NCBI RefSeq assembly: GCF_001641335.1
Contig: NZ_LVEM01000003.1
Span: 19,443-83,442 of the forward strand
DNA length: 64,000 bases
Origin: Bradyrhizobium stylosanthis
GTDB lineage: Bacteria > Pseudomonadota > Alphaproteobacteria > Rhizobiales > Xanthobacteraceae
Reading direction: 5' to 3'
Shown here one piece after another: positions 34,390 through 42,960 of this stretch (the stretch's first letter is position 1; every line of letters begins with the position of its first letter). The position numbers were made by a program, and so were the translations under genes. The notes below the pieces were generated by a model. The model did no database searches. It was not told where the DNA came from and was given only the letters and a program-made list of their open reading frames with translations.

Positions 34390-37300
34390 TCAGGGAGTCC
34401 TCTGTTTGGTCCCGAACTGCCGGCTCAGGGCTTCGCCGCCGAGGAAACGCCGCAGCGCCGCCGGCTTGACCGGCTTCGACAGGACCTCGCAGCCGCGCCC
34501 CCGCGCCTCCTTGCGCATCGCTTCACTGCGATCGCCGGTGACGACCAGCGCGCGGACGTCGCGCCCCGACTTCTGCCTTAGATCGTCGAGAAAGTCCAAG
34601 CCGTTGCGGTCGCCATCGAGATGGTAGTCGAGCAGCACGATATCGGGTGGGGCGGCGGTGGCCGCTTCCATCGCCTCCGCTGCATCGGCTGCGACCAGCA
34701 CGCGATGTCCCCAGCCGCCGAGCAGCGCCGTCAGGCCCTCGAGGATCGCCGCATCATTGTCCAGGCACAGGATCGTCAGCGGCCGCTCCGGCGCCGCTGG
34801 CGCGGTCATCACGGGATTGCGTTGAAGCGGACGGCCCGGCCCGGGAGCAAGCGGCACCGTGACGGCAAAGCACGAGCCATGTCCCGGACGCGAGCGGACG
34901 TCGACGGCGTGGTCGAGCAACCGCGACACACGCTCGACGATGGCGAGCCCGAGGCCCAATCCCTTTGCCGCCCCGGGCGCGAGGCGCTGGAACTCCTCGA
35001 AGATGCGCTTCTGGTCCTCGGCAGCGATTCCGACGCCGGTGTCCCAGACCTCGATGCGCAGGCCGCCGCCGCGCCGCCGGCAGCCCAGCAGGATGCGCCC
35101 CCCGGGCGTGTAGCGAAGTGCGTTCGACAGCAGGTTCTGCAGGATCCGGCGCAGGAGATGCGGATCGCTGCGCACCGCGAGGCGGCAATCGACGACGCGC
35201 AGAACGAGCCCGCGTTCGCGCGCCATCGCCGAGAACTCGACGTTCAGTTGCGCCAGCATATCCGCGATCGGGAAGTCGGATATCTCGGCGCGAACGGCGC
35301 CGGCATCGTAGGAGGATATGTCGAGCAGCCTGTCGAGCACGTGCTCGGTCGAGCGCAGCGCCGTGATCGCGCTGGTCGCGAGGGTGCGCTCCTTGCCGGC
35401 ATCGCCGGCGCGCGAGGCGGCGTGCAGACTCTCGTCGAGTGCCGACAGGAACAGACGGGCCGCATTCAGCGGCTGCAGCAGGTCGTGGCTTGCCGCCGCC
35501 AGGAAGCGGGTCTTGCCGAGATTGGCCTGCTCGGCTTCGGCCTTCGCCTGTTCGAGCGCCTCTGTCCGCTCGCGGACGCGCAGCTCGAGTCCCTCATTGG
35601 CGCGCCGCAAGGCTTCGGCGGCACGGTGGCGCTCGGTCACGTCGGTATAGGTCGAGACGTAACCGCCCTCGGCGGTGCGGTCATAGACGATCTCGAGCAC
35701 CGTGCCGTCGGGCCGCTTGCGCTCATAAAGATACGGCCAGCTTTGCCTGGCGACGTCACGGTTGACCAGCAGCGCGGCGAATTCGGAGGCGGCATATTCG
35801 CCGCGCTCGACGTTGAAGACGATGAGGTCCGCGAGCGGAAGCCCCACGCGCACGAAATCCGGCGGCAGATCCAGCAGCGCGATGAAGCGGCCGTTCCATG
35901 CCGTGATATTGAACTCGGCATCGAACGCGCAGATGCCCTGCGGCACGCTCTCGAGAGTGCTCTGCAACAGGCTGCGGTTGAAGCGCAACGCTTCGGAGGC
36001 CTCGTCGAGCATCGCCATCGCCGCCCGCCGCGACAGCGAATGCCCTTCCAGCGAGGCCGCGATCACCACCCGCGCCGAAGCCGCGCCGATCGCGCCGGCG
36101 AGCAGGTTCTCGGTGAACCGGATCGCGTCGAGATCGACGAGCCCCGACGGATCGAGGCGCGGCCCGGCACCTGCGACACGGGCCGCCAGATAATTGTCGA
36201 AGGCCGCGGCGCCGCGCTCGGCGCCGACGAAGCGCAGCGCCAGCGCACGGAGATCGTTCAGCCCGACCACCACGCGCGAGGACAGTTTCGGGATCGACTC
36301 GCGGACGACGCCATCGGCGAACGCGGCGGCCTGGTTGCGCTCGACGGTCGATTGCCGTCCGAGCATCGAGAACATCACGAAGCAGACGAGGTTGGCCCCG
36401 AGGCTCCAGAGCGTGGCGTGCGAGATCGGATCGACCCCTTCGAGACCGAACAGCGCGTTGGGCTTGAGCCAGGCGAGCTGCCAGGGGCCCTGGCGAACGA
36501 TCTCCGCAATCCCCGGCCAGAGCGGCGCGGCCGAGGGAAGCAGCAGCGTATAGGCCCAGATGAAGAAGCCGGCCGCGATCCCGATCGAGGCGCCGGCCTT
36601 GTTGGCGCGCGGCCAGAACAGCCCTCCGACGAACGCCGGACCGAACTGGGCTACCGCGACGAACGACAGGAGGCCGATCACGGTGAGCGGATAGGACTGG
36701 TTGACAAGGCGGTGCATCAGATAGGCGAGCAGCAGGATGCCGAGGATCGAGAGCCGCCGCACCGCCACGAGCACCGACGTCATCGGGCGGCTCTGCGCGC
36801 GCGGCCCGAACACGCGCGAGCGCAACAGCAGCGGCATGATGACGTCGTTGCAGAGCATGGTGCTGAGTGCGACGGACGTCATGATGACCATGCCGGTTGC
36901 GGCCGACAGACCGCCGAGGAAGGCGATCAGGCTGACAGTGCCCGCATCCGCCGCGATCGGCAGGGAGATGACGTAGGTGTCGGGGTCCATCATCGCGCCG
37001 AACCGGGTCAGCCCGGCTGCAGCGATCGGCAGGATCAGCAGGCTGAACAGCGCAAGATAGGCCGGATAGAGCCACGCGGCGGTGCGCGTGTGGTTCGGGC
37101 TCTCATTCTCGACGACGGCGACGTGGAACGCCTGCGGCAGGCACAGGAAAGCGATGGCTGAGATGATGATCGTCGCAGGCCACACCGGCTGCGCCGGATC
37201 GAAGGTCAGAATGCCCGCCAGTTGCGGCTCGGATTGCAGCTGCGACAACAGCGCAGCCGGCCCGCCTGATAGCCCGAACAGCACGAAAAGTGCGACGATG

Positions 37301-37956
37301 AGAAACGCCAGCAGCTTGACGACGCTCTCGAACGCGATCGCGAGCATGAGCCCGCGATGATGCTCGCTGGCATGGACATGCCGGACGCCGAACACGATCG
37401 CGAACAGCGCCATCGACGCTGCCACGCCGAACGCCGAGTCCTGCCAGAACCTCAATGTCTCACCGCCGGCGCGCTCGGGCTGCAGGATCAGATAGTCGAA
37501 ACTCTTGCCGACCGCCTTGAGCTGAAGCGCGATATAGGGAAGCACGCCCAGCAGCGACGCGAGCGTCACGAAGGCCGCGAGCACCTGGCTCTTGCCGTAG
37601 CGCGCGGCGATGAAGTCCGCGATCGAGGTAACGTTCTGCGCCTTGGCGATCGCGATCACCTTGGACAGGAGCTTCTGGCCGAACAGCAGCACCAGCGTCG
37701 GACCGATATAGATCGTGGCAAAGTCCAGCCCGCTGGTGGCCGCGCGTCCGACGGATCCGTAAAAGCTCCACGACGTGTTGTAGACCGCAAGCGTCAGGCA
37801 ATAGCTGATCGCGGCCGTCGCGGAGCTCGGCGACACCAGCGCGCCTCCGGCGCTCCGCCGGTCGCCCCACCAGGCCACCAGGAACAGCGTGGTCACATAG
37901 CCGGCAGCGACCGCAAGAACGAACCACGCCTGCAAGATATCCTCACCCGAGACCAT
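34390..37956 (-). CDS. Hybrid histidine kinase with sodium:solute symporter sensor domain, CrbS-like
   Basis: An 1188-residue protein combining a transporter fold with a kinase. Residues 1-510 form about 13 TM helices of the SSS family (SWSFYGSVGRAATSGLDFAT; YPAYLALFSLLILPIAAAGL). A PAS domain (about 660-790), a coiled linker, a kinase core (FLAAASHDLLQPLNAARLFL; N box QNLLSNALRYT; GLGLGLAIVERV) and a C-terminal receiver (Asp in IVLLDYHLDGDRNG) follow. This is the CrbS/MxtR architecture, in which the symporter part is thought to sense or carry a small organic acid. CrbR-like and MctP-like genes adjoin it. Confidence 0.93.
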   Translation of the reverse strand: MVSGEDILQAWFVLAVAAGYVTTLFLVAWWGDRRSAGGALVSPSSATAAISYCLTLAVYNTSWSFYGSVGRAATSGLDFATIYIGPTLVLLFGQKLLSKVIAIAKAQNVTSIADFIAARYGKSQVLAAFVTLASLLGVLPYIALQLKAVGKSFDYLILQPERAGGETLRFWQDSAFGVAASMALFAIVFGVRHVHASEHHRGLMLAIAFESVVKLLAFLIVALFVLFGLSGGPAALLSQLQSEPQLAGILTFDPAQPVWPATIIISAIAFLCLPQAFHVAVVENESPNHTRTAAWLYPAYLALFSLLILPIAAAGLTRFGAMMDPDTYVISLPIAADAGTVSLIAFLGGLSAATGMVIMTSVALSTMLCNDVIMPLLLRSRVFGPRAQSRPMTSVLVAVRRLSILGILLLAYLMHRLVNQSYPLTVIGLLSFVAVAQFGPAFVGGLFWPRANKAGASIGIAAGFFIWAYTLLLPSAAPLWPGIAEIVRQGPWQLAWLKPNALFGLEGVDPISHATLWSLGANLVCFVMFSMLGRQSTVERNQAAAFADGVVRESIPKLSSRVVVGLNDLRALALRFVGAERGAAAFDNYLAARVAGAGPRLDPSGLVDLDAIRFTENLLAGAIGAASARVVIAASLEGHSLSRRAAMAMLDEASEALRFNRSLLQSTLESVPQGICAFDAEFNITAWNGRFIALLDLPPDFVRVGLPLADLIVFNVERGEYAASEFAALLVNRDVARQSWPYLYERKRPDGTVLEIVYDRTAEGGYVSTYTDVTERHRAAEALRRANEGLELRVRERTEALEQAKAEAEQANLGKTRFLAAASHDLLQPLNAARLFLSALDESLHAASRAGDAGKERTLATSAITALRSTEHVLDRLLDISSYDAGAVRAEISDFPIADMLAQLNVEFSAMARERGLVLRVVDCRLAVRSDPHLLRRILQNLLSNALRYTPGGRILLGCRRRGGGLRIEVWDTGVGIAAEDQKRIFEEFQRLAPGAAKGLGLGLAIVERVSRLLDHAVDVRSRPGHGSCFAVTVPLAPGPGRPLQRNPVMTAPAAPERPLTILCLDNDAAILEGLTALLGGWGHRVLVAADAAEAMEAATAAPPDIVLLDYHLDGDRNGLDFLDDLRQKSGRDVRALVVTGDRSEAMRKEARGRGCEVLSKPVKPAALRRFLGGEALSRQFGTKQRTP

Positions 37957-38047
37957 CCGATCCGCCGGCGACGAGCGGGGCCGGATCGCGGGCGGATACT
38001 ATAGCGTTTTCAACTGCATGAAAGGCCATTTCAATGCGGAGACGAGC

Positions 38048-38074
38048 GGCGGCCGAAGCGATTTCCCGGCCGCC
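38048..38074 (-). terminator. GC-rich hairpin after the mctP-like gene
   Basis: GGCGGCCG (38048-38055) pairs with CGGCCGCC (38067-38074), 9 bp beyond the permease stop. It lacks a T-tract, so termination is uncertain. Confidence 0.35.
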
Positions 38075-38082
38075 GATCACAG

Positions 38083-39576
38083 TCACTCAGCCGCCTCGCG
38101 GGACAGCCGTTGCTGCGGTGCGCGCTTGAGCACGAGGTTGACCACGACGGCCACCACGATGTTGAGCGCGAGCGCCAACAGACCGGTGTAGACCGCGACC
38201 GGACCCGCGCCGAGGTCCATGCTGTGCAGCGGCTTCAATCCGTCCGACCAGGCGAGCCACGATCCACCCGCGAGGCCGACGGCCCAGCCGGCCAGAAGCG
38301 CCGAGCTCGAGAACCAGTTCAGATAGAGACCGAACACCAGCGCCGGCAGCGTCTGCAGGATCCAGAGGCCCCCGAGCAGCTGCAGGTCGAGCGCGAACTG
38401 CGTCGGCATCAGGAGGATGGCGAGCAGCGCACCGACCTTCACCAGCATGGAGGTGATCTTGGCGACCTTCGCCTCACCTGCCGGCGTCACCTTCGGATCG
38501 ACCCACACCTTCCAGAAATTGCGGGTGAACAGGTTGGCCGCGCCGATGCTCATGACGGCGGCCGGCACGAGCGCGCCGATCGCGATCGCGGCGAAGGCAA
38601 AGCCCGCGAACCAGCTCGGAAACAGCGTCTTGAACAGCTCCGGCACGACGTCGTTGTTGCTCGCGAGCTTCAGCCCCGCCGCATGGCCCATGTAGCCCAG
38701 CAGCGCGAGCAGGCCGAGCAGCAGCGTGTAGGCCGGCAGCAACATCGCGTTCTTGCGGATGGTATTGCCGCCCGAGGAGGCGAAGATGCCGGTCAGCGTG
38801 TGCGGGTACATGAACGCGGCGAGCGCCGAGCCCAGCGCCAACGAGGCATAGGGCACGATCTGCGCCGGCGACAGCAGGATGCCGCCTGTGCCTTTCTTGG
38901 CGAAGGCCGCGTCCGCCGCGGTGAAGATCTCACCGTAGCCACCGAGCTTGGACGGCACGATCGCGATCGCTGCGATCACCACGATGTAGATCATGATGTC
39001 CTTGACGAAGGCGATCAGCGCCGGCGCGCGCAGGCCCGACGAATAGGTGTAGAGCGCCAGCACCAGGAAGGCGAGCACGAGCGGCACCTCGCCGTGAAGG
39101 CCGAGCGCCTTGATCGCGACCTCCATGCCGATCAGCTGGAGCGCGATGTAAGGCATCGTCGCCAGCACACCGGTCGCGGCGACCGCAAGCTCGAGCCCGC
39201 GCGATCCGTAGGCGCCGCGTACGACGTCGCCCGCGGTGACGTAGCCGCGCTCCTTGGCAACCTTCCACAGCACCGGCATCACCGCGAACACGAAGGGATA
39301 AACGATGATGGTGTAGGGCAACGCAAAGAAGCCGTAGGCGCCGACTGCATAGACCAGGGCCGGAACGGCGATCACGGTGTAGGCGGTGTAGAAATCGCCG
39401 CCGACCAGGAACCAGGTGATCCAGGTCCCGAACTTGCGGCCCCCGAGGCCCCACTCGTCGAGATGGGCGAGCGTCTCCGGCTTGCGCCAGCGCGAGGCGA
39501 CGAAGCCCATGCCCGTGACGAGGACGAAAAGAGCGAGGAATACGGCGAATGCCGCGCTATCTACATTAGTCAGCAC
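38083..39576 (-). CDS. mctP: Monocarboxylate permease, sodium:solute symporter family (MctP-like)
   Basis: A 497-residue, roughly 13-TM SSS-family symporter. Segments WGLGGRKFGTWITWFLVGGD and FYTAYTVIAVPALVYAVGA near the N-terminus and SLALGSALAAFMYPHTLTG in the middle are as in Rhizobium MctP, which imports lactate, pyruvate, propionate and related monocarboxylates. Its start overlaps the upstream small DUF3311 gene by 11 bp. It precedes a kinase with a related symporter domain on the same strand, so sensing and uptake of the same compounds is plausible. The symbol is given by similarity only. Confidence 0.85.
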   Translation of the reverse strand: MLTNVDSAAFAVFLALFVLVTGMGFVASRWRKPETLAHLDEWGLGGRKFGTWITWFLVGGDFYTAYTVIAVPALVYAVGAYGFFALPYTIIVYPFVFAVMPVLWKVAKERGYVTAGDVVRGAYGSRGLELAVAATGVLATMPYIALQLIGMEVAIKALGLHGEVPLVLAFLVLALYTYSSGLRAPALIAFVKDIMIYIVVIAAIAIVPSKLGGYGEIFTAADAAFAKKGTGGILLSPAQIVPYASLALGSALAAFMYPHTLTGIFASSGGNTIRKNAMLLPAYTLLLGLLALLGYMGHAAGLKLASNNDVVPELFKTLFPSWFAGFAFAAIAIGALVPAAVMSIGAANLFTRNFWKVWVDPKVTPAGEAKVAKITSMLVKVGALLAILLMPTQFALDLQLLGGLWILQTLPALVFGLYLNWFSSSALLAGWAVGLAGGSWLAWSDGLKPLHSMDLGAGPVAVYTGLLALALNIVVAVVVNLVLKRAPQQRLSREAAE

Positions 39577-39742
39577 GGCGCACGCTCCTGTAGACGATGT
39601 AGGTGAGGAGCGAGGTCAGGGGCACCCAGGCGAGCTGGTACCAATAGAAGAACGGGAAGCCGAACAGATAGGGCTCCCGGATATTGTAGAACGGCACGAT
39701 CATCAGGCCGATGAACGGCAACAACAGTAACAGACGTATCAC
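39566..39742 (-). CDS. DUF3311 small membrane protein, partner of the symporter
   Basis: A 58-residue protein with two TM helices (IRLLLLLPFIGLMIVPFYN and YQLAWVPLTSLLTYIVY). DUF3311 proteins regularly precede SSS-family symporters and may be small accessory subunits. The start is GTG at 39742 with a very strong GGGGAGGAG site 3 nt upstream; longer versions add Arg/Gly-rich non-coding sequence. Its 3' end overlaps the mctP-like gene by 11 bp, so the two are translationally coupled. Confidence 0.88.
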   Translation of the reverse strand: MIRLLLLLPFIGLMIVPFYNIREPYLFGFPFFYWYQLAWVPLTSLLTYIVYRSVRRAD

Positions 39743-39888
39743 GCTCTCCTCCCCATGTGAGTGAAGTCGACGCCTTTGCGTGGGCGCGACTTGAGCGCGA
39801 TATAGCGGACAAAGACGGCCAGCCCCTCCCCCTACCTTGGCTCGGCCACCCCCCATACTTTCGTATCGCCATGGCCCGCCGCGCACTC

Positions 39889-40003
39889 CGTCGTTGCGAG
39901 CAATCCGCGACAAGATTGCGTAGCAGTCTTACGCAGGCAACGAAGCAATCCCGACTGCCTCGATAGAGACAATCTGGATTGCTTCGCTACGCTCGCAATG
40001 ACG
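39889..40003. repeat. Degenerate element related to the CGTCATTGCGAGCGCAGCGA family
   Basis: The right arm CTGGATTGCTTCGCTACGCT (from 39974) differs from the perfect copies at one base. The left side is disrupted and expanded (CGTCGTTGCGAGCAATCC, GAAGCAATCCCGACTGCC). It lies between the DUF3311 gene and the 3' end of the MCE gene. Confidence 0.7.
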
Positions 40004-40015
40004 GAGGAGAGTGCG

Positions 40016-40891
40016 TTACTGCTGCCGCCTGGGCGGCGTCGCCGCCGGCTTCGGCGGCTCGGGCGGCGGGGCGGCTTGCGATGAGTTGCTGGCGCCGAAC
40101 AGCACGCGGGTCGGGTTGCGGTCGAAATTGTTCACGGCGCGGCTGATGTCGCCGAGCGTGCGACGGCCGTCGGCCATCAACGCACCGGAGCGCTTGTCGA
40201 AATCGTCGGCGAGCTCGCGGATCGACTTCACCGCCTGGAACAGCTCGCCGCCGTCCTTGCCGCCGGCCAGCGTGTTGAGGCCGAGCATGAGGCTGTCAGC
40301 CTTGAGCATGACGCCGTCGACCTTGGCCATCACGCCGTCGATCTTCTCGGAGTTGCGCGCCAGCGAGTTGGTGAAGGTCTCGAGATTCTTCAGCGAGTTC
40401 TTCACCGACTCCTGATTGTCGGCGACGATCTTGTTGATGTTCTGCAGCGTGCCGCGGATCGCCTCGGTGACGTCCTGCAGCTTGTTGGGATCGGCCGTCA
40501 GCGTCGGGATGCCGTCCTGGTCGAGCGGTGGCGGGGCGGCCGCCTCCTCGCCGCCCTTAAGCGAGATCGCGGCGACGCCGGTCAGGCCCTGGAATTCGAG
40601 GCCGACCAGGGTGTCCTTGCGGATCGGGGCGTTGTTCTCGATCATGGCGAGTGCGACAACCCGCCGCGGGTTGTCCAGCTTCACCGAGACCACCTCACCC
40701 ACCCGGATACCGTTGAAGTTGACGCTGCCGCCGTTGCGCAGGCCCGCCGCCGGCCCCTCGAACACGACGCGCAGCGGGCTGCGCTGCTTGGTCGTGTGCA
40801 GCGACTGGAACCAGAGCACGAAGCCGATCGCCGCGGCGATCACCGCCAGCGTGAAGGATCCGATCAATACGTAATTCGCCCGCGTTTCCAT
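40016..40891 (-). CDS. MCE/MlaD-family lipid-transport protein
   Basis: A 291-residue protein with an N-terminal anchor (about 7-28, VLIGSFTLAVIAAAIGFVLW) and an MCE domain (about 38-115, ending GLTGVAAISLKGG) that should form a hexameric ring in the periplasm. A long helical region (about 130-255) follows, with repeats such as KIDGVMAKVDGVMLKADSLM, then a Pro/Ala-rich tail. It acts with the ABC ATPase and permease encoded just upstream in the same operon (gap 28 bp) to move phospholipids between the membranes. The helical tail makes it longer than E. coli MlaD (183 residues), as is usual in alphaproteobacteria. Confidence 0.93.
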   Translation of the reverse strand: METRANYVLIGSFTLAVIAAAIGFVLWFQSLHTTKQRSPLRVVFEGPAAGLRNGGSVNFNGIRVGEVVSVKLDNPRRVVALAMIENNAPIRKDTLVGLEFQGLTGVAAISLKGGEEAAAPPPLDQDGIPTLTADPNKLQDVTEAIRGTLQNINKIVADNQESVKNSLKNLETFTNSLARNSEKIDGVMAKVDGVMLKADSLMLGLNTLAGGKDGGELFQAVKSIRELADDFDKRSGALMADGRRTLGDISRAVNNFDRNPTRVLFGASNSSQAAPPPEPPKPAATPPRRQQ

Positions 40892-40919
40892 CAGGTGCTC
40901 CGGCTACTCAACCCAGCTA

Positions 40920-41690
40920 CTAACCCATGACCGCGCGGGCGCGCTTGCCATGGAAATACTGCCTCAGCCAGGGATGCTGCGAGGCCTGCATGTCGGCGAT
41001 CGACCCTGCCGCAATGATCTTACCGTTCCCTAAAACGGCGATGCGGTCGCAAGCGGTGTAAAGGCTGTCGAGGTCGTGGGTTACCATGAAAACCGTCAGC
41101 CCCAAAGTGCGCTGGAGGGTCCGCACCAGCTCGTCGAAATCGCCGGCGCCGATCGGATCGAGGCCCGAGGTCGGCTCGTCCAGGAATACGAGGTCGGGAT
41201 CGAGCGACAGCGCGCGCGCCAGCGCGACGCGCTTGATCATGCCGCCCGACAGCTCCGAGGGGAAACGGTCGGCAACTTCGGGCTTGAGCCCGACCATGGT
41301 CAGCTTGGCCATGGTGATCTCGTCCATCAGCCGCTGCGAGACGCGAAGATATTCGCGCATCGGAAACTGGATGTTCTGCCGCACGGTCAGCGAGGAGAAC
41401 AGCGCGCCCTGCTGGAACAGCACTCCCCAGCGCCGTTCGACATTGCGGCGCTGCGAGGTGTTCGAGGAATCGAGGTCGACGCCGAACACTTCGATGGAGC
41501 CCGCGACCTTCGGTACCAGACCGATGATGGTGCGCGTCAACACGGACTTGCCCGCGCCCGACGGGCCGACAAATCCCAGGATCTCACCGCGCTTGACGTC
41601 GAGATTGAGACCGTCGAGCACGCGCGTCGCGCCGAACTGCACGGTGATGTCGCGGACGCGGATGATGGGGTTTTGAATTTCACCAGCCAT
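40920..41690 (-). CDS. ABC transporter ATPase, Mla-type lipid transport
   Basis: A 256-residue ATPase with Walker A GPSGAGKSVLTRT, Q-loop LFQQGALFSSLTV, signature ELSGGMIKRVALARAL, Walker B LVFLDEPTSGLDP and the H-loop His in FMVTHDLDSL. The FFQQGALFSSLTV-type Q-loop region and RVALARAL are as in MlaF. It powers the permease encoded immediately upstream. The ATG at 41690 lies 2 bp after the permease stop with GGGA 8 nt before it; a GTG at 41696 that overlaps the permease stop by 4 bp is an alternative. Confidence 0.95.
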   Translation of the reverse strand: MAGEIQNPIIRVRDITVQFGATRVLDGLNLDVKRGEILGFVGPSGAGKSVLTRTIIGLVPKVAGSIEVFGVDLDSSNTSQRRNVERRWGVLFQQGALFSSLTVRQNIQFPMREYLRVSQRLMDEITMAKLTMVGLKPEVADRFPSELSGGMIKRVALARALSLDPDLVFLDEPTSGLDPIGAGDFDELVRTLQRTLGLTVFMVTHDLDSLYTACDRIAVLGNGKIIAAGSIADMQASQHPWLRQYFHGKRARAVMG

Positions 41691-41692
41691 CG

Positions 41693-42826
41693 TCACATCC
41701 CGATCGAGGCGAAGAAGATGGCGAACACGCCGTCCATGACGATGACGAAGAAGATGCCCTTCACCACCGACGCGGTGGTGTGCTGTCCTAGCGATTCCGC
41801 GCTGCCCTGCACGGCGAGGCCTTCGACGCAGGCGACGATGCCGATCACCGCAGCCATGACAGGTGCTTTCACGATGCCGACGATGAAATGGTCGATCGAG
41901 ATGGCATCGCGCAGGCGCAGCAGGAAGGCCTCGGGATCGACGCCGCCATAGAGCCAGGCGACGAGACCGCCGCCATAGAGCGCGGCCATGGCGCCGAGGA
42001 AGGCGAGGATCGGCAGCGCCAGCACCAGCGCCAGCATGCGCGGCAGCACCAGCACCTCGATCGGGTCGAACCCCATCGTGCGCAGCGCGTCGATCTCCTC
42101 GCGCATCTTCATCGAGCCGAGCTCGGCGGTGTAGGCGCTGCCCGAGCGGCCCGCGACCATGATCGCAACCAGCAGCACGCCGATCTCGCGCAGGACCAGC
42201 ACGCCGAGCATGTCGACCACGAAGATGTCGGCGCCGAAGCGGCGGAAATGGAAGATGCCTTGCTGGGCGATGATGCAGCCGATCAGGAAGGTGATCAGCA
42301 CGATGATCGGCACCGCGCGCCAGCAGACCTGCTCCATGTGGTGCACGGTCGAGGTCAGGCGGAACGAACGGGGATGGATCAGCACGCGGAAGCCCGCCGC
42401 GAGCACCGCACCGAGCATGTCGATCAGGCCGGCCACGGTGCCGCCGACGCCGGCCACGGCCCGGCCGATCTGCTCCAGCATGCCGGTGATGGTGACCGTC
42501 GAGGTCTCGACCACGGGGGTCGCCCTGACCCGCCGCACCTCGTCGACGAGGCTCGAATAATTGGCCGAGAGCCCCGCGATCTGTGCCTCGACCGCCCCAT
42601 GCGTCAGGCTGCGGCGCAGCCGTTCGATCAGCCAGGCGCCGAAGGTGTCGAGCTTGGCGACCTCGGAGACGTCGATGAAGATGCTTTGGGGGCTGCCGGC
42701 GAGCTTCTCGGCGTCCGCCACCATTCGCTCCAGGACCGGCGCAAAGCTCGCGGTCCAGGTTCCGGTGGCGCAGAGTGCCAGCGCGTTGCCCTTCGCAATC
42801 CGCTCCAGCTTCGGATCGCTGCTCAA
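41693..42826 (-). CDS. STAS-MlaE fusion permease of the lipid ABC transporter
   Basis: A 377-residue protein joining a STAS domain (about 10-105, FIDVSEVAKLDTFGAWLIE) to an MlaE-type permease (about 115-377; VDMLGVLVLREIGVLLVAIM and the EQ-loop-like TAELGSMKMREEIDALRTMG). In E. coli these are the separate MlaB and MlaE proteins. The gene heads the operon permease-ATPase-MCE. It should form the inner-membrane part of an Mla-like system maintaining outer-membrane lipid asymmetry. No MlaC or MlaA gene is adjacent. Confidence 0.93.
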   Translation of the reverse strand: MSSDPKLERIAKGNALALCATGTWTASFAPVLERMVADAEKLAGSPQSIFIDVSEVAKLDTFGAWLIERLRRSLTHGAVEAQIAGLSANYSSLVDEVRRVRATPVVETSTVTITGMLEQIGRAVAGVGGTVAGLIDMLGAVLAAGFRVLIHPRSFRLTSTVHHMEQVCWRAVPIIVLITFLIGCIIAQQGIFHFRRFGADIFVVDMLGVLVLREIGVLLVAIMVAGRSGSAYTAELGSMKMREEIDALRTMGFDPIEVLVLPRMLALVLALPILAFLGAMAALYGGGLVAWLYGGVDPEAFLLRLRDAISIDHFIVGIVKAPVMAAVIGIVACVEGLAVQGSAESLGQHTTASVVKGIFFVIVMDGVFAIFFASIGM

Positions 42827-42960
42827 GTTGTCCGCTCCCGTACCGGGGCGGAGAAAATCAGATAGTTGCGCACGCGCCCTTACCCAGAGAAGGTATCCCC
42901 AACTGGTTAACGTTAGTTGCTAGAGGTAACTAGCAGGTTCAGATTTCGCCAGAGTTCAAA

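Noticed and set aside
34621..37161. An 846-codon plus-strand frame opposite the symporter-kinase gene
   Set aside because: Antisense shadow; composition is Arg/Gln/Glu-rich without domains, while the minus strand has kinase motifs in order.
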